64,000 bases of DNA from Ectopseudomonas chengduensis (GCF_015712065.1 NZ_JACFYZ010000001.1:930001-994000); one strand, 5' to 3'; counted from the first letter of the stretch, positions 8,152 to 18,905 are shown. Numbers and translations: made by a program. The notes: a model not told the origin generated them from the sequence alone.

Positions 8152-10593
8152 TTACGGCTGGTATTCGGCCAGCTTGCGTTCTGCTTCGGCCAGGCGTGTG
8201 CGTGCCTGTTCCAGCGCCTCGCCAGCGGCGCTCTCGTCACGCTCCAGCTTGCGCAGGTCGGCGCGGGCGAAGGCCGCCTCGGTCTTCAGCGCCTTGAATT
8301 TTTCGTCCACGCCGGGGCGTTCGGTGCGTACTAGCTCCGGCGCCGGCTTGCCCGAGGCCGCCTCCGCGGCATGCAGGGCTTGTTCGGCGGCGGCCAGGGC
8401 ATCACGCAGCGGCTGCAGTGCGGCTTCGTCAGCGCCGGCCTTCTCGGCCTTCTTCAGCTCGGCGCGTTTCATCGCCAGCTCGACCTTGGCCTTTTTCAGG
8501 ACGTCGTCACCGGCCGGCTTGGCAGCGGGGGCGGGCGCCTGCTTTTCCAGGTCTGCCAGGGCCTTATCGGCTGCTTCCAGTTGCTGGCGAATGCGAGCGA
8601 TTTCGGCCTGCTGGTCGTCGTCCGGGGGCTCGATCTTTTCCAGCTTGCGCAGCTGTGCCTTGAGCATGGCAGCGTCGATCTTGGCTTTCTTCAGCGCTTC
8701 GTCGCCGGCCGGTTTGGCGGCGGGTGCGGGCGCTTGGCTTTCCAGGCTGGCCAGGGTCTTTTCGGCTGCTTCCAGTTGCTGACGCAGGCGGGCGAGTTCG
8801 GCCTGCTGATCGTCGTCCGGGTTCTCGATCTTTTCCAGCTTGCGCAGCTGGGCCTTGAGCATGGCGGCTTCGATCTTGGCTTTCTTCAGCGCTTCGTCAC
8901 CGGCCGGCTTGGGCGTCGGGGCAGGTGCAGCCGCCTGCGCGTCGGCCAGGGCCTTCTGTGCGGCTTCGGCAGTGGTGCGCAGCTCGGTGACCTGGGCCTG
9001 CAGCTCCGGCGTGTCGTGGGCTGCCAGCTGTTTTTCCGCCTTCTTCAGGGCGACCTGGGCCATGCTGGCCTCGATCTTGAGTTTCTTCAGCGCCTCGTCG
9101 GCCGGGGCGGCGGCAGCCGGCGGCGCCTCGGCCTGCGCCGCCTTGGCGCGGGCGGCTTTTTCGGCACGGGCCTTGCGCTCGGCTTCCTTCTGTTCCTCGG
9201 CGCGGCGCAGGCGTTCCTGGCGCTGCTCGAAGCGCTGCTTGGAGTGCTCGGCCTTGAGCTGCTTCTGTTCCAGCTCGCGGATTTCCGCCTTGGCCGCGCG
9301 GTAGTACTGCACCAGCGGAATGCTCGAGGGGCAGACGTAGGCGCAGGCGCCGCACTCGATGCAGTCGAACAGGTTGTGCGCCTTGAGCTGTTCGTGCTCC
9401 TGGCCCAGGGCGAAGAAGTGCAGCTGCTGCGGCAGCAGGCTGGCCGGGCAGGCTTCGGCGCATTCGCCGCAGCGGATGCAGGGCAGCGCCGGCGGCGGTG
9501 GCGGCAGCTCGGCGGCGGTACTGGCCAGCAGGCAGTTGGCGGTCTTGATCAGCGGCACCTCAAGGCTGGGCAGGGTGAAGCCCATCATCGGTCCGCCCAT
9601 GATCAGGCGATTGAGCTTGCTCCGGTCGAGCCCGGCAAATTCCAGCAGCTCGCCAACCGGCGTACCGAGCAGCGCCTCGACGTTGCCCGGGTGCGCCAGG
9701 GCCTCGCCGGTGAGGGTGGTGATGCGCGAGATCAGCGGCTTGCCGTGCACTACGGCCTCGTGCACGGCCACGCAGGTGCCGACGTTCTGGCAGAGGATGC
9801 CGATATCGGCCGGCAGGCCGCCCGATGGCACCTCGACACCGGTGAGGATCTGGATCAGCTGCTTCTCGCCGCCGGAGGGGTACTTGGTGGGGAACACCCG
9901 CACCTGGTAGCTGCGCTCGCTGCAGGCGCCGCGCACCGCGGCGATGGCCTCGGGCTTGTTGTCCTCGATGCCGATCAGCACCTGCTCGGGCTGGATCAGC
10001 TGCACCAGGATATCGATGCCGGAAACCAGCTCAGCTGCGCGTTCGCGCATCAGCAGGTCGTCGGCGGTGATATAGGGCTCGCACTCGGTGCCGTTGATGA
10101 TCAGCGTGTGGATCTTCTGCGTCGGCCGCGCGGTGAGCTTCACCGCGGTGGGGAAGCCCGCGCCGCCCAGGCCACTGATGCCGGCGTCGCGGATCAGCGC
10201 CAGCAGTTCGGCGGAGTCCATATGCCGGTAGTCGGGATGCGGGGTCAGGTCGATCCACTCGTCCAGGCCGTCGCTGTCGATGAGGATGGCCGGCGCCAGC
10301 ATGCCGGAGACATGCGGGTAGGGCTGCGGGCCGATAAAGCTGACCGTGCCGGAGGTCGGCGCATGCAGCGGCGCGCTGACGAAACCGGTGGCCTCGGCGA
10401 TCTTCTGTCCCTTGCGCACCCGCTGGCCGACCACCACGCAAGGCTCGGCGACGGCGCCGATATGCTGGCCCAGCGGCAAGGTCAGGCGGGCCGGCAGCGG
10501 CGCCTGCTGGATCGGGGTGCGGTTTGACAGCTCCTTGCGCTCGGCCGGATGGATGCCGCCGGGGATATCCCAGATACGCTCTTGTGCGCTCAT
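8152..10593 (-). CDS. rnfC: Rnf electron-transport complex subunit C, long form
   Basis: 813 residues. The catalytic core (about 1-435) has a Gly-rich NADH/FMN-binding region ([12 protein letters not shown] at about 141-152) and two 4Fe-4S motifs, C372-C375-C378-C382 and C411-C414-C417-C421. After residue 435 the protein becomes a long charged Ala/Lys/Glu/Gln-rich tail of about 375 residues with tandem units starting [13 protein letters not shown] at 562, 627 and 692 (65-residue period) and a degenerate earlier unit near 498. The tail should be helical and partly coiled coil. Tails of this composition are known in gamma-proteobacterial RnfC/RsxC and vary in length; their role is uncertain. 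Overlaps rnfB by four bases. Confidence 0.95.
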   Translation of the reverse strand: MSAQERIWDIPGGIHPAERKELSNRTPIQQAPLPARLTLPLGQHIGAVAEPCVVVGQRVRKGQKIAEATGFVSAPLHAPTSGTVSFIGPQPYPHVSGMLAPAILIDSDGLDEWIDLTPHPDYRHMDSAELLALIRDAGISGLGGAGFPTAVKLTARPTQKIHTLIINGTECEPYITADDLLMRERAAELVSGIDILVQLIQPEQVLIGIEDNKPEAIAAVRGACSERSYQVRVFPTKYPSGGEKQLIQILTGVEVPSGGLPADIGILCQNVGTCVAVHEAVVHGKPLISRITTLTGEALAHPGNVEALLGTPVGELLEFAGLDRSKLNRLIMGGPMMGFTLPSLEVPLIKTANCLLASTAAELPPPPPALPCIRCGECAEACPASLLPQQLHFFALGQEHEQLKAHNLFDCIECGACAYVCPSSIPLVQYYRAAKAEIRELEQKQLKAEHSKQRFEQRQERLRRAEEQKEAERKARAEKAARAKAAQAEAPPAAAAPADEALKKLKIEASMAQVALKKAEKQLAAHDTPELQAQVTELRTTAEAAQKALADAQAAAPAPTPKPAGDEALKKAKIEAAMLKAQLRKLEKIENPDDDQQAELARLRQQLEAAEKTLASLESQAPAPAAKPAGDEALKKAKIDAAMLKAQLRKLEKIEPPDDDQQAEIARIRQQLEAADKALADLEKQAPAPAAKPAGDDVLKKAKVELAMKRAELKKAEKAGADEAALQPLRDALAAAEQALHAAEAASGKPAPELVRTERPGVDEKFKALKTEAAFARADLRKLERDESAAGEALEQARTRLAEAERKLAEYQP
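8521..8910 (-). repeat. In-frame 195-bp tandem repeat inside rnfC
   Basis: Two consecutive 65-codon units (residues 562-626 and 627-691) that are nearly identical in protein and DNA, followed by a third diverged unit to about 8350. Both good copies contain [24 protein letters not shown] and a DDDQQAE linker. A multiple-of-three period allows copy number to change without a frameshift. Confidence 0.85.
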
Positions 10594-11165
10594 GCCGCCT
10601 GCTCCCGGTCGCTGGCGATCAACTGGCCGGGGGCCAGCGGCTTATCCCATTTCCAGCTCTGTACGCTGCCGCCCACTTCGAGCATGTCGATGCAGTCCAC
10701 CGGGCAGGGCTCCACGCACAGGTCGCAGCCGGTGCATTCGCTGACGATCACCGTGTGCATCTGCCGCGCCGCACCGACTATGGCGTCCACCGGGCAGGCC
10801 TGGATGCACTTGGTGCAGCCGATGCACTCGGCCTCGCGGATATAGGCGACCATCTGCGGCTTTTCGCCTTCCACCGCATCCAGCGGCTCGGGCTCGACGT
10901 CGAGCAGATCGGCCAGCGCCTGGATGGTCGCCTCGCCACCAGGCGGGCACTTGTTGATCTTGTCGCCGCTAGCGATCGCCTCGGCGTAGGGCTTGCAGCC
11001 CGGATAGCCGCATTGGCCGCACTGGGTCTGCGGCAGCAGGGCGTTGATCTGCTCGGCGATGGGGTCGCCTTCGACCTTGAAGCGCACCGCAGCGAAACCG
11101 AGGATGGCACCGGCGATCAGGCACAGGCCGAGCAGGGCGAGTACGGCGATGAGGACCAGGCTCAT
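10590..11165 (-). CDS. rnfB: Rnf electron-transport complex subunit B
   Basis: 191 residues. An N-terminal membrane helix is followed by a 4Fe-4S domain with CGQCGYPGC and a later Cys (NKCPPGG), then two ferredoxin-type 4Fe-4S motifs ([12 protein letters not shown] and [12 protein letters not shown]). It takes electrons from ferredoxin and hands them on in the complex. Starts four bases inside the end of rnfA and overlaps rnfC by four bases. Confidence 0.96.
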   Translation of the reverse strand: MSLVLIAVLALLGLCLIAGAILGFAAVRFKVEGDPIAEQINALLPQTQCGQCGYPGCKPYAEAIASGDKINKCPPGGEATIQALADLLDVEPEPLDAVEGEKPQMVAYIREAECIGCTKCIQACPVDAIVGAARQMHTVIVSECTGCDLCVEPCPVDCIDMLEVGGSVQSWKWDKPLAPGQLIASDREQAA

Positions 11166-11746
11166 AGCTTGATCAACCCGGCAAAGCCCATGAAGGCCAA
11201 CGACATCAGGCCGGCGGTGATCATGCCGATGGCCGCGCCCTGAAAGGACTTGGGCACGTCGGCAATGGCGATGCGCTCACGCATGGCGGCGAACAGCACC
11301 AACACCAGGGAGAAGCCCAGACCTGCGGCGAAGCCGTTGGCGGTGGCAGTGATGAAGGTGAACTCGGCCTTGTTGGCGTTGAGCAGGGCGACGCCGAGGA
11401 CGATGCAGTTGGTGGTGATCAGCGGCAGGAAAATACCCAGCACGCGATACAGCAGTGGGCTGGTCTTGTTCACCACCATCTCGGTGAACTGCACGGTCAC
11501 CGCGATCACCAGAATGAAACTGATGGTGCGCAGGAATTCCAGATCCAGCGGTTTGAGCACGTACTGCTGCACCAGGTAGCTGCACATGGCGGCCAGGGTC
11601 AGCACGAAGGTGGTGGCCAGGGACAGGCCGATGGCCGTCTCGATCTTCTTCGACACGCCCATGAACGGGCACAGGCCGAGAAACTGCACCAGCACGAAAT
11701 TGTTGACCAGGATGGCGCTGACCATGATCAGGACGAGTTCGGTCAT
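11162..11746 (-). CDS. rnfA: Rnf electron-transport complex subunit A
   Basis: 194 residues with about six membrane helices. [12 protein letters not shown] and [12 protein letters not shown] mirror the RnfE motifs and hold the conserved membrane cysteines. First gene of the operon rnfABCDGE, followed by nth. In Pseudomonas the complex either supplies low-potential electrons or, as RsxABCDGE, keeps the redox regulator SoxR reduced; the window does not decide which. Confidence 0.96.
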   Translation of the reverse strand: MTELVLIMVSAILVNNFVLVQFLGLCPFMGVSKKIETAIGLSLATTFVLTLAAMCSYLVQQYVLKPLDLEFLRTISFILVIAVTVQFTEMVVNKTSPLLYRVLGIFLPLITTNCIVLGVALLNANKAEFTFITATANGFAAGLGFSLVLVLFAAMRERIAIADVPKSFQGAAIGMITAGLMSLAFMGFAGLIKL

Positions 11747-11816
11747 CGGGTTGCCGTCGAGTGCGCAAAGGCCATAGGAAAAGGGCGCCTATTATCGGGA
11801 AGCGCGTAGATGCAAA

Positions 11817-11838
11817 CAAGCCGGCATTGGCCGGCTTG
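11817..11838 (-). terminator. Hairpin after metG
   Basis: CAAGCCGGC, a 4-nt loop, then GCCGGCTTG, 22 bases past the metG stop. On the minus strand it is followed by TTTGC, a short T-run, so termination strength is uncertain. Confidence 0.6.
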
Positions 11839-11859
11839 CTGGTCGATCTTCAGTCTAGA

Positions 11860-13896
11860 TTATTTGACGCGCTGACCCGGCTTGGCGCCGCTATCCGGGC
11901 TGAGCAGGTAAATTTCCTCACCGCCGGGGCCGGCAGCCAGCACCATGCCTTCGCTGATGCCGAACTTCATCTTGCGCGGCGCCAGGTTGGCGACGTACAG
12001 GGTCAGGCGGCCTTCCAGCTTGCTCGGGTCCGGGTAGGCGGACTTGATGCCGGAGAACACATTGCGCTTTTCGTCGCCGATATCCAGCGAGAGGCGCAGC
12101 AGCTTGTCGGCGCCTTCGACGAATTCGCATTTTTCGATCAGGGCGATGCGCAGGTCGACGGCAGCGAAGGCGTCGAAATTGATCTCGGCAGCCAGCGGGT
12201 CCTTGCTCAGTTCGCCATTGCCTTGTGGTTTCGGCGCTTCGGCGGCGAGGTCTTCCTTGGAGGCTTCGATCATGGCTTCGATTTTCGGTTGCTCGATGCG
12301 GGTCAGCAGCGGGTTGAACGGATTCAACTGGTGGTTGGCCAGCGGCAGCGCCAGGTCGGCCCAGGACTGAGGCTTCACATTGAGGAAGGCTTCTGCCTCG
12401 GCGGCCAGCTTCGGCAGCACCGGCTTGAGCATGATCACCAGTTGGCGGAACAGGTTGATGCCCAGCGCGCAGATCTGCTGCACCTCGGCTTGCTTGCCTT
12501 CGACCTTGTTCAGTGCCCAGGGCGCCTTGTCGGCGATCCAGGCGTTGGCGCGGTCGGCCAGCGCCATGATTTCGCGCATGGCGCGGGAGAAATCACGCGC
12601 CTCGTAGGCATCGGCGATGCTCGGCGCGGCGGCCTGGAATGCATCCCACAGCTCGGGTTCCGGGTTGGCGGCAACCAGCAGGCCGGCGTTGCCCTTGTGG
12701 ATGAAACCGGCACAGCGGCTGGCGATGTTGACCACCTTGCCGACCAGGTCCGAGTTGACCTTCTGCACGAAGTCCTCGAGGTTCAGATCGAGGTCGTCCA
12801 CGCCACGGCTCAGCTTGGAGGCGTAGTAGTAACGCAGGTATTCCGGATTCAGGTGATCCAGGTAGGTGCGCGCCTTGATGAAGGTACCGCGCGACTTGGA
12901 CATTTTCTGGCCGTTGACCGTCAGGTAGCCGTGCACGTTGACCGCGGTGGGCTTACGGTAGCCGGCGCCTTCGAGCATGGCCGGCCAGAACAGGGCGTGG
13001 AAGTTGACGATGTCCTTGCCGATGAAGTGATACAACTCAGCGGTCGAGTCCTTGCCCCAGAACGCGTCGAAGTCCAGCTCCGGGCGTTTGCTGCAGAGGT
13101 TCTTGAAGCTGGCCATGTAGCCGATCGGCGCGTCCAGCCAGACGTAGAAGTACTTGCCCGGCTCGTCCGGAATCTCGAAGCCGAAGTAGGGGGCGTCGCG
13201 GGAGATGTCCCACTCCTGCAGGCCGCCATCGAGCCACTCGGCGATCTTGTTGGCCACCGCTTCCTGCAGCGCGCCGGAGCGCGTCCACTGCTTGAGCATG
13301 GCTTCGAAGTCCGGCAGCTTGAAGAAGAAGTGCTGCGACTCCTTGAGCACCGGCACCGCACCGGAGATGGCCGAGCGCGGGTTCTTCAGCTCGGTTGGCG
13401 AGTAAGTCGCGCCACATTTCTCGCAGTTGTCGCCGTACTGATCCTCGGTGCCGCATTTCGGGCAGGTGCCCTTGATGAAGCGGTCGGCGAGGAACATGCC
13501 CTTCTCGGGGTCGAAATACTGGGTCACGGCGCGGGTGGCGATATGCCCCTTGTCGCGCAGCGCCACGTAGATGGCCGCCGACAGCTCGCGGTTCTCGTCG
13601 GAGTGGGTCGAGTGGTAATTGTCGAAGTCCACGCCGAAATCGGCGAAGTCAGCCATGTGCTCGGCACGTACACCATCGATCAATTGCTCGGGCGTGATGC
13701 CTTCCTTTTCTGCGCGCAGCATGATGGCCGAGCCGTGTGCGTCGTCCGCGCACACATAGATGGCCTGGTTGCCACGCAGCTTCTGGTAGCGCACCCACAT
13801 GTCGGTCTGCACGTACTCGAGCATGTGGCCGAGGTGGATCGAACCGTTGGCGTAGGGGAGGGCGCTGGTAACGAGAATCTTGCGGGCTTCGGTCAT
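11860..13896 (-). CDS. metG: Methionyl-tRNA synthetase
   Basis: 678 residues. It charges tRNA-Met. The class I signatures are [10 protein letters not shown] (HIGH motif) near the N-terminus and QKMSKSRG (KMSKS). A zinc knuckle with [18 protein letters not shown] lies at about 145-165. A C-terminal tRNA-binding domain (about 575-678, [20 protein letters not shown]) provides dimerisation, as in E. coli. I start at [18 protein letters not shown]; a TTG-initiated extension of 13 residues is unlikely. Divergent from apbC. Confidence 0.96.
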   Translation of the reverse strand: MTEARKILVTSALPYANGSIHLGHMLEYVQTDMWVRYQKLRGNQAIYVCADDAHGSAIMLRAEKEGITPEQLIDGVRAEHMADFADFGVDFDNYHSTHSDENRELSAAIYVALRDKGHIATRAVTQYFDPEKGMFLADRFIKGTCPKCGTEDQYGDNCEKCGATYSPTELKNPRSAISGAVPVLKESQHFFFKLPDFEAMLKQWTRSGALQEAVANKIAEWLDGGLQEWDISRDAPYFGFEIPDEPGKYFYVWLDAPIGYMASFKNLCSKRPELDFDAFWGKDSTAELYHFIGKDIVNFHALFWPAMLEGAGYRKPTAVNVHGYLTVNGQKMSKSRGTFIKARTYLDHLNPEYLRYYYASKLSRGVDDLDLNLEDFVQKVNSDLVGKVVNIASRCAGFIHKGNAGLLVAANPEPELWDAFQAAAPSIADAYEARDFSRAMREIMALADRANAWIADKAPWALNKVEGKQAEVQQICALGINLFRQLVIMLKPVLPKLAAEAEAFLNVKPQSWADLALPLANHQLNPFNPLLTRIEQPKIEAMIEASKEDLAAEAPKPQGNGELSKDPLAAEINFDAFAAVDLRIALIEKCEFVEGADKLLRLSLDIGDEKRNVFSGIKSAYPDPSKLEGRLTLYVANLAPRKMKFGISEGMVLAAGPGGEEIYLLSPDSGAKPGQRVK

Positions 13897-14058
13897 GGTG
13901 ATCGGCTGCACTGGTAAAACGAGGGAAGTCGGCAACTATAAAGCAGCGGCAGGCTGCAAGCCACCTGCTGCAGGCAAGCATGCTCGATGTACCGCGCATG
14001 GTGCGGTGCTGCTGCTATGATGCCGGCCTGTTTTTCCGCTGCCTTCTGGAGTTCATGC

Positions 14059-15147
14059 ATGAGTGCCGTCACCCGCGAAGCGGTCGAAGCCTGTCTGCGT
14101 CAGTTCACCGACCCCCATCTCGATCAGGACCCGGTCAGCGCCGGTTGCCTGCGTGAGGTCGACATCCAGGGCACGCGTGTTTCCGTACGTCTGGAGCTGG
14201 GCTATGCCGCTGGTTTGTTCAAGAACGGTTGGGCGCAGATGCTGCAGATGGCGCTGGAGAATCTCGATGCTGTCGACAGCGCGCGGGTGCAGGTCGACTG
14301 CGTGATCGACTCGCACCAGGGCCAGGCGCAGGTGCCGGCCCTGGCCGGTGTGAAGAACGTGATTGCCGTGGCGTCGGGCAAGGGCGGGGTGGGCAAGTCC
14401 ACCACCGCAGCCAACCTGGCGTTGGCGCTGGCGCGTGAAGGCGCGCGGGTCGGCATTCTCGATGCCGATATCTACGGCCCCAGCCAGGGCATCATGTTCG
14501 GCATCGCCGAGGGTACGCGCCCGCAGGTGAAGGATCAGAAATGGTTCGTGCCCCTCGAAGCTCATGGCGTGCAGGTGATGTCCATGGCCTTTCTCACTGA
14601 CGACAACACCCCGATGGTCTGGCGCGGGCCGATGGTCAGTGGCGCTTTGCTGCAGTTGATCACGCAGACCGCCTGGAACGATCTCGATTACCTGGTGGTG
14701 GACATGCCGCCGGGCACCGGCGATATCCAGCTGACCCTGGCGCAGAAGGTGCCGGTGGCTGGCAGCGTGATCGTCACCACGCCGCAGGACCTGGCGCTGC
14801 TCGATGCCAAGAAGGGCGTTGAAATGTTCCGCAAGGTGCACATCCCTGTGTTGGGCGTGGTGGAAAACATGGCCGTGCACATCTGCTCCAACTGCGGCCA
14901 TGCCGAACACCTGTTTGGCGAGGGCGGCGGTGAGAAGCTGGCTGCGCAATATGGCGTCGAGCTGCTGGCCTCGCTGCCGCTGTCGATGGCCATTCGCATG
15001 CAGGCCGATGACGGCAAACCGACCACGGTGGCCGACCCTGAAAGCCAGATCGCCATGATCTACCAGGACCTGGCGCGCAAGGTCGGCGCACGTATCGCCC
15101 TGGCGGGTAAACCGGCGATGCCGAGCATCGAGATCAGCGAGGACTAA
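14059..15147 (+). CDS. apbC: Fe-S cluster carrier ATPase ApbC/Mrp
   Basis: 362 residues. An N-terminal MIP18-type domain (about 1-90) precedes a P-loop NTPase with the deviant Walker motif GKGGVGKSTT. HICSNCGHAEH carries the CxxC pair that bridges an Fe-S cluster between subunits. It delivers clusters to apo-proteins. The start ATG 14059 has CTGGAG upstream. Note that the name Mrp for this family is unrelated to the Mrp antiporters elsewhere in the window. Confidence 0.95.
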   Translation: MSAVTREAVEACLRQFTDPHLDQDPVSAGCLREVDIQGTRVSVRLELGYAAGLFKNGWAQMLQMALENLDAVDSARVQVDCVIDSHQGQAQVPALAGVKNVIAVASGKGGVGKSTTAANLALALAREGARVGILDADIYGPSQGIMFGIAEGTRPQVKDQKWFVPLEAHGVQVMSMAFLTDDNTPMVWRGPMVSGALLQLITQTAWNDLDYLVVDMPPGTGDIQLTLAQKVPVAGSVIVTTPQDLALLDAKKGVEMFRKVHIPVLGVVENMAVHICSNCGHAEHLFGEGGGEKLAAQYGVELLASLPLSMAIRMQADDGKPTTVADPESQIAMIYQDLARKVGARIALAGKPAMPSIEISED

Positions 15148-15172
15148 AAGCAGCCGCGCAGCGGCTTCTGAT

Positions 15173-15319
15173 GACCCTCTTCCGCTTGCGGGAGAGGGTG
15201 CCCGAAGGGCGGGAGAGGGCAACGCAGGCGGCTCGGTCCTGGCGTGGCGAAGCCCACTCCGATCCCGCTTCTGTAGGAGCGGCTTCAGCCGCGAATTTCG
15301 CGGATAAATCCGCTCCTAC
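15173..15319. repeat. Short palindromic repeats downstream of apbC, including a REP
   Basis: Two pieces. At about 15173-15198 a hairpin pairs CCCTCTTCCGC with GCGGGAGAGGG with a mismatch, followed by a second GGGAGAGGG; this may end apbC transcription. At 15273-15319 lies a typical Pseudomonas REP: GTAGGAGCGG, then GCTTCAGCCGCGAA and TTCGCGGATAAAT, then CCGCTCCTAC. Confidence 0.8.
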
Positions 15320-15337
15320 GGGCATATAAACGCCCAC

Positions 15338-15368
15338 AAAAAAGCCCCGCACTAGGCGGGGCTCTTTT
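15338..15368. terminator. Terminator for the cold-shock gene
   Basis: GCCCCGC, a 5-nt loop, then GCGGGGC, with an A-run on the left (T-run on the minus strand) and TCTTTT on the right. It ends the minus-strand cold-shock gene and can also stop apbC read-through. Confidence 0.85.
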
Positions 15369-15386
15369 CAAGCAGGTCAGCTCAGG

Positions 15387-15596
15387 TTAGACAACCTGAA
15401 CTTCCTCAGCCTGCATGCCTTTCTGACCACGGGTGGCCACGAAAGTCACTTGCTGGCCTTCTTTCAGGCTCTTGAAGCCATCGCTCTGAATGGCTTTGAA
15501 GTGTACGAAGAGGTCGTCACCGGATTGCGGGGTGATGAAGCCGTAGCCTTTCTCATCGTTGAACCACTTAACGGTGCCAGTCTGACGATTGGACAT
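15387..15596 (-). CDS. Cold-shock domain protein (CspA family)
   Basis: 69 residues forming one OB-fold. The RNA-binding motifs are KGYGFITP (RNP1) and LFVHF (RNP2). A nucleic-acid chaperone that melts mRNA structure. AGGAG lies seven bases before the ATG. A long untranslated stretch upstream is typical of csp genes. Which of the several Pseudomonas Csp paralogues it is cannot be told from this sequence alone. Confidence 0.95.
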   Translation of the reverse strand: MSNRQTGTVKWFNDEKGYGFITPQSGDDLFVHFKAIQSDGFKSLKEGQQVTFVATRGQKGMQAEEVQVV

Positions 15597-15896
15597 GTGA
15601 TGTCTCCTAACAAAAGTAATAACAGCCCTGGAAAAGCCCAGGCCGGGACTGAGTGCAACGAGTACTAGGAGTCGGACGATGTTTGGATCGAGATCTAGGC
15701 ATCAAGTAGCGATTCGCGGTGACACATGCAGCACAGTGGGGACACCATACGTGGTTTTATCGCCAAGTGCGAATAGTCGATGCAGCTTTTTTGCAAATAA
15801 TGATTGATGGGCGCGCCGGCACTCTTTGAAGCGTGGCGCCTGCATCGGTAAGATGCGCTCACTTTTTTCGTAACCGCCCACTCAGGACACCTCGCC
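15597..15896. other. Divergent csp-dcd intergenic region
   Basis: 300 bp with no convincing gene. It holds the leader of the minus-strand cold-shock gene and the dcd promoter. Several short reading frames cross it, but none has family-like sequence. Confidence 0.7.
15826..15854 (+). promoter_or_regulatory. Sigma-70 promoter of dcd
   Basis: TTGAAG at 15826-15831 and TAAGAT at 15849-15854, separated by 17 bp. The dcd start codon is 42 bp beyond the -10 box. Confidence 0.65.
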
Positions 15897-16463
15897 ATGA
15901 GCATCAAATCGGACAAGTGGATTCGCCGCATGGCCCAGGAACACGGCATGATCGAGCCTTACGTCGAGCGCCAGGTGCGCGGTGCAGACGACAGTCGCGT
16001 CATCTCCTACGGTGTTTCCAGCTACGGCTACGACGTACGTTGCGCCGATGAATTCAAGGTGTTCACCAATATCCACTCGGCCATCGTCGACCCGAAGAAT
16101 TTCGACGAGAAGAGCTTCGTCGACATCAAGAGTGACGTTTGCATCATTCCGCCTAACTCCTTCGCCCTGGCCCGCACGGTCGAATACTTCCGCATTCCGC
16201 GTGATGTGCTGACCATCTGCCTGGGCAAGAGCACCTACGCGCGTTGCGGCATCATCGTAAACGTCACGCCGCTGGAGCCGGAGTGGGAAGGTCACGTGAC
16301 CTTGGAGTTCTCCAACACCACCAACCTGCCGGCGAAGATCTACGCCAACGAAGGTGTGGCGCAGATGCTGTTCCTGCAGTCCGATGAGGCCTGTGAGGTT
16401 TCCTACCGTGATCGTGGTGGCAAGTACCAGGGCCAGACCGGGGTAACCCTGCCCAAGGCCTGA
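15897..16463 (+). CDS. dcd: dCTP deaminase
   Basis: 188 residues. Converts dCTP to dUTP, feeding dTTP synthesis. Family signatures: [12 protein letters not shown] near the N-terminus, [10 protein letters not shown], and [17 protein letters not shown], which carries the catalytic Glu. A homotrimer of the dUTPase fold. In P. aeruginosa it sits in the same neighbourhood as apbC and metG. Confidence 0.97.
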   Translation: MSIKSDKWIRRMAQEHGMIEPYVERQVRGADDSRVISYGVSSYGYDVRCADEFKVFTNIHSAIVDPKNFDEKSFVDIKSDVCIIPPNSFALARTVEYFRIPRDVLTICLGKSTYARCGIIVNVTPLEPEWEGHVTLEFSNTTNLPAKIYANEGVAQMLFLQSDEACEVSYRDRGGKYQGQTGVTLPKA

Positions 16464-16480
16464 TCGCCGAAGCATTGCCA

Positions 16481-16507
16481 GAAAGCCGGGCTTAGCCCGG
16501 CTTTTTT
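16481..16507 (+). terminator. dcd terminator
   Basis: AGCCGGGC, TTA, GCCCGGCT, then TTTTT. A clear intrinsic terminator 20 bp after the dcd stop. Confidence 0.9.
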
Positions 16508-16594
16508 GTGCGCGCTAGCGTTTGGTCGGATAGTCTGAATTTACTGCTCATGTGGGGCTCCACCTGTAACAGTCCACGTTCAGGAGAACGACTC

Positions 16595-16807
16595 ATGTCT
16601 TTGCTCGATCTCAATGCGGGAGGCATTCCCGGCCAGCCCGAGCCCGATATCCCTGATCAGCCAGGAAGGCCCGTGCCGCCGCCGGAGCCGGGTGAGCCGA
16701 CAGTGCCCGATCAACCGCCGCCGGCGCCTGTGGCCCAGTGTCGGTCACGTGAGGTTTTCGAGCGCCTCGCCGCGCCAGCAGAGCGTATTGCCGGGGAGTG
16801 GCATTGA
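16595..16807 (+). CDS. Small proline-rich protein, unknown function
   Basis: 70 residues starting MSLLDLNAGGIPGQPEPDIP. The middle is a run of Pro-x-Pro-Glu/Asp motifs (PVPPPEPGEPTVPDQPPPAP). The end is a short charged helix, REVFERLAAPAERIAGEW. AGGAG at 16582-16586 is well placed. It has its own terminators on both sides, so it is probably a single-gene transcript. No signal peptide or membrane segment is visible. I do not recognise a family; it looks like a flexible, perhaps binding, peptide. Confidence 0.7.
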   Translation: MSLLDLNAGGIPGQPEPDIPDQPGRPVPPPEPGEPTVPDQPPPAPVAQCRSREVFERLAAPAERIAGEWH

Positions 16808-16822
16808 TTTGCAGTGCAGACG

Positions 16823-16849
16823 AAAAAGCCGGGCGATGCCCGGCTCTTT
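16823..16849. terminator. Bidirectional terminator between the small gene and nadE
   Basis: AGCCGGGC, GAT, GCCCGGCT with an A-run before and CTTTCTTT after. Serves the convergent small plus-strand gene and nadE. Confidence 0.85.
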
Positions 16850-16867
16850 CTTTCCGCCCTGCGGCGC

Positions 16868-17695
16868 TCAGGGCACCAGCGGCAGTTCGCGTTTGTGGCG
16901 CGTGTTGTCGTAGGTGCGAACGATGGTGGCGTAGGCCTCGTCGCTGACTTTCTCGCCATGCAGGAAGGCATCGATTTCTGCGTAGGTGACGCCGTGCGCC
17001 TCCTCGTCCGGTTTGCCTGGACGCAGCTCTTCCAGGTCAGCGGTCGGCGTTTTCATCACCAGGTGCTGCGGAGCGCCCAGGTGCTTGGCAATGGCACGCA
17101 CCTGATTCTTCACCAGGCCGGACAGCGGGGCGAGGTCGCAGGCGCCGTCGCCGAACTTGGTGAAAAAGCCCATCACCGCTTCGGCGGCGTGATCGGTGCC
17201 GATCACCAGGCCATTGTTGGCGTTGGCGATGGCGAACTGGGCAACCATGCGGATGCGTGCCTTGATGTTGCCGACGACGAAATCGCGGCGGGCGTCGCTG
17301 AGTTTCTGCAAATGGGTGACCTGCTCGCCGAGGCCGGAGACGCTGCCGGCAATGTTCACCGTGTCTTGTTCATCGGCGCAGATGAATTTCAGCGAATCTT
17401 GGGCGTCATGTTCGTCGTGCTGAGCGTTGTGCGGCAGACGCACGGCGACGAAGCGGTAAGCAGTATCGCCTGTTTCGGCACGCAGCTCCTCGACCGAAAG
17501 CTGGGCCAGGCGCCCGGCTGTCAGCGAGTCGACGCCGCCGCTGATGCCCAGGACCAGCACCTTGAGGCCGGAATTCTTCAGGGTGTTCTTGATGAAGGTC
17601 TTGCGCCGCTCGATCTCTGCACTCAGCGCAGCGTCGTCGGCGAATGGCGGCACCACGTCGAGGGCGGCGGCGATTTCGGCTTGGCGGTTGCTCAT
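16868..17695 (-). CDS. nadE: NH3-dependent NAD+ synthetase
   Basis: 275 residues, the short ammonia-dependent form without a glutaminase domain. [15 protein letters not shown] is the PP-loop. It amidates nicotinic acid adenine dinucleotide to NAD+, the last step of the salvage route fed by pncA and pncB upstream. [20 protein letters not shown] is also typical. Lies 10 bp after pncB in the same operon. Confidence 0.96.
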   Translation of the reverse strand: MSNRQAEIAAALDVVPPFADDAALSAEIERRKTFIKNTLKNSGLKVLVLGISGGVDSLTAGRLAQLSVEELRAETGDTAYRFVAVRLPHNAQHDEHDAQDSLKFICADEQDTVNIAGSVSGLGEQVTHLQKLSDARRDFVVGNIKARIRMVAQFAIANANNGLVIGTDHAAEAVMGFFTKFGDGACDLAPLSGLVKNQVRAIAKHLGAPQHLVMKTPTADLEELRPGKPDEEAHGVTYAEIDAFLHGEKVSDEAYATIVRTYDNTRHKRELPLVP

Positions 17696-17705
17696 GTCTG
17701 GCTCC

Positions 17706-18905
17706 TCAGTGGGTCACGCGAAAGACGTGTTTCAGGTAATGGACGAAGTTCTCGTCGCGGCATTGGGTCTTGCCGGGCGTATCGGAAATCTTCGCTACCG
17801 GTTGACCGTTGCAGGCGATCATCTTGATCACGATGTTCATCGGCTCGACGCCGGGGATGTCGCAGGTCAGGTTGGTTCCGACCCCGAAGCTTACGTGGAT
17901 TCGCCCGGAAAGTGCACGGTAGAGCCGCAGCGACTTGGGCAGATCGAGCCCGTCGGAGAACACCAGGGTCTTGCTCATCGGATCGATGCCGAGTTTCTCG
18001 TAGTGGGCGATGGCTTTTTCCGCCCACACCAGTGGGTCGCCGGAGTCATGGCGCAGGCCGTCGAAGAGCTTGGCGAAGTACAGGTCGAAATCGGCGAGGA
18101 AGGCATCCATGGTGATGCAGTCGGTCAGGGCGATGCCTAGCAAACCGCGGTATTCGCGCACCCAGCAGTCGAGCGCGGCAATCTGGCTGTCGATCAGGCG
18201 TGGGCCGAGCTGCTGGTGCGCCATCAGCCATTCGTGGGCCATGGTGCCAATGGGCTTGAGGTCGAACTCGCGGGCCAGGTGCACATTGCTGGTGCCGACG
18301 AAGCGACCGGGGAAATCGCGCTTGAGGATGTGTACCGCCTGCTCCTGCACGCGGTAGGAGAAGCGCCTGCGGGTGCCGAAATCAGCCAGCTGGAAACCGG
18401 CCAGTTCGCTCGGCGAGGCTTCGGCCTTGAGCCAGTCGAGCTTCTCGTACAGGCGCTCGGCGGCCTGTTCGAGCAGTACGTCGCGGTAGCGATAGCGGTT
18501 GCGCACTTCGCTGACGATGGCCAGCAGCGGCACCTCGAAGAGAATCACGTGCAACCAGGGGCCGCGCAGACGGATGCTCAACTGGCCGTCTTCGATGCTG
18601 GTGTGCACGTAGCGCAGGTTGAAGCGGAAAAGGCTGAGGAAGCGAATGAAGTCCGGCTTGATGAAAGGGATGCGTTCGAGGAAGGCCAGCTGATCGACGC
18701 TCAGGCTGAGTTCGCTCAAGCGCTCGATCTGGTAGCGGATCTCGGCCAGGTAGGGCGTCAGGTCCTCGCTGCTGCGGCAACGGAATTCCCACTCCACTTC
18801 GGCATTGGGGTAGTTGTGCAGCACCGCCTGCATCATGGTCAGCTTGTAGAAATCGGTGTCCAGCAGATTCTGCACGGTGCGGTCGGCGAAGATGCTCTCG
18901 CTCAT
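17706..18905 (-). CDS. pncB: Nicotinate phosphoribosyltransferase
   Basis: 399 residues. Makes nicotinate mononucleotide from nicotinate and [20 protein letters not shown] at the N-terminus and FGTRRRFS in the middle are family signatures, and GTMAHEW carries the histidine that is phosphorylated by ATP. RHDSGDP and FSDGLD are parts of the phosphate-binding sites. Overlaps pncA by four bases, so the two are probably translationally coupled. Confidence 0.96.
   Translation of the reverse strand: MSESIFADRTVQNLLDTDFYKLTMMQAVLHNYPNAEVEWEFRCRSSEDLTPYLAEIRYQIERLSELSLSVDQLAFLERIPFIKPDFIRFLSLFRFNLRYVHTSIEDGQLSIRLRGPWLHVILFEVPLLAIVSEVRNRYRYRDVLLEQAAERLYEKLDWLKAEASPSELAGFQLADFGTRRRFSYRVQEQAVHILKRDFPGRFVGTSNVHLAREFDLKPIGTMAHEWLMAHQQLGPRLIDSQIAALDCWVREYRGLLGIALTDCITMDAFLADFDLYFAKLFDGLRHDSGDPLVWAEKAIAHYEKLGIDPMSKTLVFSDGLDLPKSLRLYRALSGRIHVSFGVGTNLTCDIPGVEPMNIVIKMIACNGQPVAKISDTPGKTQCRDENFVHYLKHVFRVTH

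Noticed and set aside
7041..8240. RnfD with a 56-residue N-terminal extension
   Set aside because: The extension crosses the REP unit and does not resemble RnfD. A good ribosome site precedes the inner ATG at 8072.
8371..10527. 718-codon open frame on the plus strand over rnfC
   Set aside because: It is the antisense of rnfC, whose family motifs are certain. High GC and Ala/Lys/Glu codons leave the opposite frame open. The product has no family-like sequence.
11761..13917. 718-codon plus-strand open frame over metG
   Set aside because: Antisense shadow of methionyl-tRNA synthetase; no signature or plausible ribosome site.
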